DNA of 64,000 nt from Oryzias latipes (lineage: Eukaryota; Chordata; Actinopteri; Beloniformes; Adrianichthyidae), in contig NC_019876.2 in assembly GCF_002234675.1 (NCBI RefSeq), positions 18,545,354 to 18,609,353 on the forward strand, read 5' to 3'. Under the pieces are notes generated by a model. The model was not told the origin of the DNA and made no database searches. It saw only the letters and a program-made list of their open reading frames with translations. This document shows positions 61,001 through 64,000 of this stretch, piece after piece; the stretch's first letter is position 1; the number at the start of each line of letters is the position of its first letter. A program made the translations under genes and the position numbers.

Positions 61001-63054
61001 ATACGTTATTTCACAGTTTACAATGAGACAGCAAAAAGACATGAGTGATTTTGTTGTTTCTTTTAACTTGTTCAGTGAATTTGATCATTTTGATGACTGG
61101 GATGCAGCCACAGAGAAAGAGAGACAAGAACATCAAAAGAGGGAGAGGAGACACAAGGAGGTGACACCGGAAGAATTGAACTTTTTGGAAGATGACAAGG
61201 ACGAGGTAAACACAAAGAAAACCACGAAATGGGCAGTTAATATATTTCGAGACTTCCTGGCTCTAGAAAACATAACAAAACTGCCACCACTCTCAATGAG
61301 AGTCTGCGGCTTTTGTATGCGTCTGTTCAGTCCACTAAGGAAGGAGGAGAGTACAGTGCCAGTCTGAGGAGCTTAAAGGGCCGGCATCAATCGCCACGTA
61401 AGAGACGTCAACATCATGAGCGACACCGTGTTCAAGAGCAACAATGCGGTTTTTAAGGCAATAATGAAGTGCTACAGAAAGAGACACCAGCTCCCGCCAT
61501 CTTCGTATTCCTGAGTCAGATCTTGAGAAAATCAGATGCTCATCTGCGCTGTCTCCCAACACGCCCCTTGGCCTCGTCAGAAAGGTGTGGTTTGACATCC
61601 AGCTGTGTTTGGCTCGACGTGGGAGGGAGGGTGTGCCGTGATCTGACCATGGCATCTTTTAGCATCTCAGAGACGAGGAAGGCGCTAAATACCTCAGCCT
61701 ATCGCATAATCCGGACAATAAAAACCCCAAAACTCTGTGCCCAATAAAAAGTTTCAAGAAATACATCTCAAAATGTCCCTCAGACGCAAAATCTTTTTAT
61801 CTGCATCCGAAGCGCTCCGTCACCACAGCATTGAAGGTTTGGAACTCCAGGGAACCGATAGGCGTCAACTACCTAGGAGCAATGCTAAAAAAAATTAATG
61901 AAGAGGTCTGTACAACTAGCCCTATTTTGTCAAACCTCTCTTCTGCTTTTGTAAATAGCCTGCGTGTTTATGATTGCTTCTTTAAGGTGGGTTTGTCACA
62001 GATTTACACAAACCACAGCCTGCGGAGCACGGCGATGGGTTGACTCTCAGACACCGGTCTGGAATCACGCCAGATCATGTCTGTGACGGGGCACCGCTGT
62101 GAAAGCACCCTGCAGGCTTACTGGGCTCCGTCACTCCAGGAAAGACGAGAATGGAGCAATATTCTGTTGTCCCGCAACGTCGCAACCAGCAGTGGTCAGG
62201 GGCCACAAAAACTAAATATCTGTCCTTGGAACAGCAATATGATGGACATGCCAGTATCTCTTTCAAATTTTACGATTAATGGCAATGTTGAATTTAATTT
62301 TAAATAAATAATTTTGTCTTTCTAAAGCCGACTTTTTTGGTCGGTACAAAGTTAGCAGGGTCGATGTAAAATAACTTACCTATTAAATAATAAAACCTTT
62401 TTTGTTGTTGAAATGTTCAGATTTATTGGTAGAGATTTCTTGTAATAAAATCTTGGAAGCTACTTGTGTATTTGTTTCTTTAACACGCTTTGCTTCATCA
62501 TCTGCACAATAACGAGCGGTAAGAAATGCACAATGAAGCTTTGATTATTTTATCATGAGGATCAGCATATGATCCTACTTTCTTCCGCTACAGTGCCGGC
62601 TCCACACTTGTAACCGTCCGAGGCGAAGCGGAGGACGGTTCAAGCTTCCACGCCGTGCGTTAAAAAGTGATAATGCATACTTCGTCTGCCATTAACCCTT
62701 ACATATTGTACACCACTGGTCTGTCAAACACTTTAAAAATAGATCAAAAGATGATCAAAGTGGGACTTTTGAGGGCTTTACATTTTGTACAACATTTCTT
62801 TCAACTAGAAATAGATTATTTTGTTTATGGAAAGCCTAATGAATGAGACATGTAAATCTTCATGCACCTGCACTCATTCTGCAGTTTATTGATAAAACCT
62901 GTCAATGGTAGCTTACAGTAGTTGACTGTTTTTTTGTCTGTCTTCACGTCCAGATCGTCATCATGGCACGCCGATGTTGCTGGAAGGAGTGCGCTGCATT
63001 GGCGTGGAGCTGGAGTACGACTCTGAGCACAGTGACTGGCAGGGATTTGACTAA
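32879..63054 (+). CDS. adissp: ADISSP, adipose secreted signaling protein (C20orf27/UPF0687 family)
   Basis: Five coding exons: 32879-32897, 40261-40400, 50142-50280, 50860-50985 and 62954-63054. They total 525 nt, 174 codons plus stop, the same length as human C20orf27. Blocks recognised are [39 protein letters not shown], the [19 protein letters not shown] region, [40 protein letters not shown] and the end [16 protein letters not shown]. The first 30 residues (MATAKKMCSKAGG…) differ from mammals. The family protein is small, rich in beta strands and lacks an obvious signal peptide here, though the human protein is reported as secreted. All junctions are GT-AG and in frame. The introns are 7.4, 9.7, 0.6 and 12.0 kb and loaded with mobile DNA. 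A poly(A) signal follows at 63129. Confidence 0.94.
32898..34290 (+). other. ADISSP intron, no element recognised
   Basis: AT-rich intron sequence. No frame or RNA gene is supported. Confidence 0.4.
34298..34672. mobile_element. Non-coding repeat with inverted ends (GTGTCCGAATTCC family)
   Basis: The left end GGGCCGTGTTCGAATCCC and the right end read inward, ATAGTTGTGTCCGAATTCC, are inverted copies. Inner blocks (CACAATGCATTGTGGTCTAT, GTAGTGCCCTGGA) recur at 19110-19500 and 40725-41075. Superfamily not determined. Confidence 0.55.
35680..36090 (-). mobile_element. MITE-like repeat, family member 2
   Basis: 411 bases bounded by TAGGCCTGCACAATAT and, from the right, TAGGGTTGCATGATATGAGG. It is the reverse-oriented and longer relative of 16229-16540. 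It abuts the solo LTR that follows. Confidence 0.6.
36094..36513 (-). mobile_element. Solo LTR, copy 1
   Basis: 420 bases bounded by TGTCAGG…CATGACA (TG…CA ends), with perfect 5-bp duplications TAGTT at 36089-36093 and 36514-36518. On the minus strand it has a TATA-like TATTTAAG and a downstream ATTAAA, as expected for an LTR. It is 70-80% like the copy at 59379-59812 by eye. No internal retroelement genes. Confidence 0.75.
37390..37690. repeat. Dispersed ATTAATC-rich fish repeat
   Basis: GTGCTGTCATGCCATTAATT with later ATTGATTAATC and GAGATTAACGTGAATTAA resembles a common non-coding fish repeat. Weak support. Confidence 0.3.
38625..39060 (+). repeat. Dispersed repeat, intact copy (empty site for Tc1)
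   Basis: It shares order and sequence with 44205-44328 plus 45897-46215: TGTTCTTGCTAACCC, CAAGTTATAAACTGACCAATCAGATGCC, GATTCCTGATTGG-like and GCCATAGAAACG blocks. It has no Tc1 at the TA and so shows the pre-insertion state. Confidence 0.7.
40725..41408. repeat. Dispersed repeat plus foldback structure
   Basis: 40725-40925 belongs to the GTGTCC…CACGATG family. The arms at 40922-41060 and 41280-41408 are long imperfect inverted repeats: GCAACACTCACTGTTTT appears in both directions, as does CAATCAAAACAATTTT. Between them, CAGAAATTCTTCCAATT and ATTGGAAGAATTTCTGG form a second nested inverted pair. Confidence 0.65.
42939..42956 (+). repeat. Three telomere-type units (AACCCT)
   Basis: AACCCTAACCCTAACCCT, i.e. 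three TTAGGG units on the minus strand. This length can arise by chance or repair. Confidence 0.9.
43025..43121 (+). repeat. Compound (TGTC)n-(CCGT)n microsatellite
   Basis: About ten TGTC units change through CCCT to about twelve CCGT units. Confidence 0.95.
43960..46215 (+). repeat. Dispersed repeat interrupted by Tc1
   Basis: It begins AAAGGGCCACTCCAATAAAA, a frequent fish repeat start. Sequence up to 44328 continues at 45897 when compared with the intact copy at 38625-39060. Confidence 0.65.
44329..45896 (+). mobile_element. Tc1-like transposon, inactive
   Basis: The terminal repeats CAGTGCCTTGCGAAAG and, from the right, CAGTGCCTTGTGAAAA lie between TA dinucleotides (44327-44328, 45897-45898). 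From 44670 a damaged transposase runs [19 protein letters not shown] with stops at 44754 and 44808, then an HTH part (ITLDELQRS…[14 protein letters not shown]). A shift follows, and then the catalytic core with LWSDETK (read in the adjoining frame), [19 protein letters not shown] and QDNDPNHKS. The usual third acid in PDLNPIENLW is replaced ([10 protein letters not shown]), so the DDE triad is incomplete. About 1568 bases, the size of full Tc1 copies. Confidence 0.92.
46400..47004 (+). other. Intron stretch with a fortuitous 151-codon frame
   Basis: An open frame at 46614-47069 is hydrophobic, matches nothing I know and runs into the Harbinger-like terminus. I treat it as chance. Confidence 0.4.
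47008..48334. mobile_element. Harbinger-like non-autonomous element
   Basis: The left end CCTGGGGGGTATTCCAGAA and the right end read inward, CCAGGGGGGTGTTCCAGAA, are inverted. The 3-base AGT is present at 47005-47007 and 48335-48337. Ends of this type with 3-bp duplications fit PIF/Harbinger. It holds a (TA)n tract near 47414-47430 and no transposase frame. Confidence 0.6.
49313..49505 (+). repeat. SINE, 5' truncated
   Basis: It starts in the body (CTCTAAATTGTCCATAGGTG) and ends GGAATAGAAAATGAATGAATG. It belongs to the family described at 54821-55205. Confidence 0.75.
49780..49895. repeat. hAT right-end fragment
   Basis: It ends AACCTGTTCGCCACCCCTG, i.e. CAGGGGTGGCGAACAGG read inward, with the GGCTCTT subterminal motif also seen in the 56046-57152 element. 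The left end was not found. Confidence 0.45.
50999..51029. repeat. Perfect 14-bp palindrome after an ADISSP splice donor
   Basis: The arms ATCAAGATCATTAT and ATAATGATCTTGAT flank a CAG loop. The stem begins 13 bases after the last exon base (50985) of coding exon 4. Confidence 0.8.
52545..54690. mobile_element. Foldback element with ~400-bp inverted arms (IS3EU-like ends)
   Basis: The left arm (52545 to about 52975) and right arm (about 54245-54690) are inverted copies at roughly 90% over 400 bases. Both outer ends read TATGGAGTCCTATACTG inward. ACTTTG flanks both ends (52539-52544, 54691-54696), a 6-bp duplication. TAYGG ends with 6-bp duplications are, to my knowledge, reported for IS3EU elements. 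The 1.3 kb centre has a CpG-richer part and no recognisable transposase. Confidence 0.7.
54821..55205 (+). repeat. tRNA-derived fish SINE, fullest copy
   Basis: The head GGCTGCACGGTGGGGCAGTG with TTAGCGCTCTTGCC, a worn B box (TTCAATTCCC), the body TGTGTGGAGTTTGCATG, CCTGCGACAGACTG and the tail AAAATGAATGACTGAATG. Confidence 0.8.
55690..56030 (-). repeat. tRNA-like SINE, third type
   Basis: On the minus strand the head GGCTCAGGTGGTGTAAACG followed by GCAGTTCGATCC looks like A and B boxes. A body with a TTGCCCAGGG-like stretch (on the + strand) follows. Confidence 0.5.
56046..57152. mobile_element. Non-autonomous hAT element, perfect 8-bp duplication
   Basis: The ends CAGGGGTCGGGAACCT are inverted and identical over 16 bases. 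CTGTAGAC flanks both sides (56038-56045, 57153-57160). The body of 1107 bases has no transposase frame and contains a probable solo LTR. Near 56240-56280 it carries the same TGTTACAAAC segment (reversed) as the hAT pieces at 25.8 and 28.07 kb. Confidence 0.85.
56725..57070 (+). mobile_element. Probable solo LTR nested in the hAT element
   Basis: It is bounded by TGTTGCGG…GACGCTACA. Inside are CCAATGGGG, a TATA-like GAATATAAAG, and an end (GGGAAAGGGACGCTACA) resembling LTR 3' ends. The flanks ATAT and TTAT match only in part, so the target duplication is uncertain. Removing it leaves a plausible continuous hAT sequence. Confidence 0.4.
57390..57925. repeat. Dispersed repeat (CCGATATTTGAAGCC family)
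   Basis: CCGATATTTGAAGCCAATTTGCAG and following AT-rich sequence resemble a common fish non-coding repeat. No frame. Confidence 0.35.
58265..58335 (-). tRNA. tRNA-Gly(GCC)
   Basis: 71-base cloverleaf on the minus strand: acceptor GCATTGG pairs with CCAATGC, the A box is TGGTTCAGTGG, the anticodon GCC (58301-58303) sits in CTGCCAC, and the T arm CCGGGTTCGATTCCCGG is perfect. It lies in the last ADISSP intron, antisense to the gene. Confidence 0.95.
59379..59812 (-). mobile_element. Solo LTR, copy 2
   Basis: 434 bases bounded by TGTCATG…CACGACA, with the perfect 5-bp duplication GTTTC on both sides (59374-59378, 59813-59817). On the minus strand it has a TATATAAG box and an ATTAAA signal. It is the same family as 36094-36513. 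Confidence 0.8.
60850..62680 (+). pseudogene. Crypton tyrosine recombinase (DUF3504 type), multiply broken
   Basis: Pieces in three frames read in order as one Crypton-type recombinase: [20 protein letters not shown] (about 61219-61280), [20 protein letters not shown] in another frame (about 61383), [19 protein letters not shown] (near 61578-61630, holding the first catalytic Arg), [12 protein letters not shown] (near 61875), [12 protein letters not shown] (HxxR box, near 62003) and [15 protein letters not shown] (His and the Tyr candidate, 62085-62130). At least three frameshifts and stops (61470, 61493, 61638, 62041) kill it. Such elements insert by tyrosine recombination, unlike DDE transposons. 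The 5' and 3' borders are guesses. Confidence 0.8.
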
Positions 63055-63128
63055 ACCTCAAGCTTCTCTCCAACATTATCTGTTGGATCAAAATACATGT
63101 ACTAGTCATGGTTTCGTGTTGGAAAGTA

Positions 63129-63134
63129 AATAAA
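63129..63134 (+). terminator. ADISSP poly(A) signal
   Basis: AATAAA 75 bases after the ADISSP stop. The 3' end is expected near 63150. Confidence 0.65.
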
Positions 63135-63154
63135 AGCATTGCGACTGCAGACAC

Positions 63155-64000
63155 TCAATAATCATCCGTTATCAGTAATGTAGGAAACACTCCTCTCCTC
63201 AGTGGGTAGTTTAGTCCTGTTCACATTCTCCTGTTTATCAGCATTTCCCGTGTTCAGCCACTAGAGGACAGAAACACTTTATAAATCGGAACAGCCTTTA
63301 ATCTCTCAGCAGCTCCTTGTACAAAGGCTCTTTTGTGAAGGAAACTCAGATTTTTCAGAAGGGTAAAAAACAAACTCAACTGAATGAACTGATCTCTATA
63401 ATCCTGCCGTGTCATTTCTCAACGTACACATAAATTTTGCTTTATTAATTATTAAAATTTTATGTTTGAGCTGCGGGAGACATTTCTTTTATAGATACTG
63501 TAACTTCAAACTGCATTTACGGTTTCTGCATATGTTGTTGTTCTTACAGCAACAGTTTTGGAGAACATGGAAAATTACTGTGTAACTGAAATTGATCGGA
63601 AAGGATGCAATGATCGCATGAATTTATCTGTGCAGTTGCAGAAAAATATCTTGCAGGTTTTGTGATTTCAATTTTCTTTTTGAGGGTTTTGGATTTTAAA
63701 AGGCATCTGTTTTAAAGCTGTATTTTTCTGCTAAGCAAACGGGGCATTTTTGACCTTGTAAAGACTAACTTGTTCTCCCATTTATCAATATAATGTGTTT
63801 CATATTTTGACAATAAAATAAAATGATGTAATTTTCTTCCAGACATGATCACATAGGTTGTTTTGTGAGGTTTTCTCCATTTTGTTTTCATGAATTCATA
63901 AAGCCTTCAGAAACATTCATGTTAAGCAAGTGCCTTTCACATTATTGTCCATGTTCTTACCCCACTTAACCTGTTTTTACCTTCAACTGTACTACACGAC
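63155..64000. other. Downstream intergenic, nothing recognised
   Basis: AT-rich DNA. No exon, RNA gene or element border could be supported up to the window end. Confidence 0.5.

Overview
This window is nuclear DNA from a ray-finned fish, almost certainly a percomorph-type teleost. It carries four vertebrate protein genes with GT-AG introns, isolated polymerase III tRNA genes, and a dense mix of typical fish repeats: Tc1, hAT, Harbinger- and Crypton-type transposons, L2/Rex-like LINE tails, tRNA-derived SINEs and solo LTRs. No prokaryotic or viral gene organisation is present. I cannot name the species.

Layout, left to right. (1) 133-406, + strand: last coding exon of MSMP; its other exons lie off the left edge. 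(2) 8403-1058, - strand: RGP1 in eight coding exons (386 codons), tail-to-tail with MSMP. (3) 10068-21139, + strand: GBA2, the non-lysosomal glucosylceramidase, in 17 coding exons (858 codons), head-to-head with RGP1 across a 1.7 kb shared upstream region. MSMP-RGP1-GBA2 has the same order and relative orientation as on human 9p13.3. (4) About 21.6-30.8 kb: intergenic DNA full of transposon remains, with tRNA-Asn(GTT), tRNA-Lys(CTT), a tRNA-Gly relic and a tRNA-Lys pseudogene split by a small transposon. (5) 32879-63054, + strand: ADISSP (the C20orf27/UPF0687 family), 174 codons in five small coding exons spread over 30 kb, plus a likely non-coding first exon near 30.9 kb. Its introns hold most of the mobile DNA and a tRNA-Gly(GCC) gene on the opposite strand. 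(6) 63.15-64.0 kb: no gene seen.

The genes are housekeeping or secreted-factor genes with no shared pathway. RGP1 is one half of the RIC1-RGP1 exchange factor for RAB6 at the Golgi. GBA2 cleaves glucosylceramide on the cytosolic side of ER/Golgi membranes. MSMP is a small secreted cysteine-rich protein. ADISSP is reported as an adipose secreted signalling protein.

I found no new multi-gene system. The most interesting material is in the mobile DNA: a THAP-domain remnant between perfect 27-bp inverted repeats (P-element-like); a broken Crypton tyrosine recombinase; a 2.1 kb element with arms of about 400 bp and TATGG ends; a tRNA-Lys pseudogene hit by a TTAA-type MITE in its anticodon loop; and a Tc1 element whose empty site is preserved in a second copy of its host repeat. 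All exon boundaries were read by eye. Every gene model closes in frame, but none was checked against transcripts.
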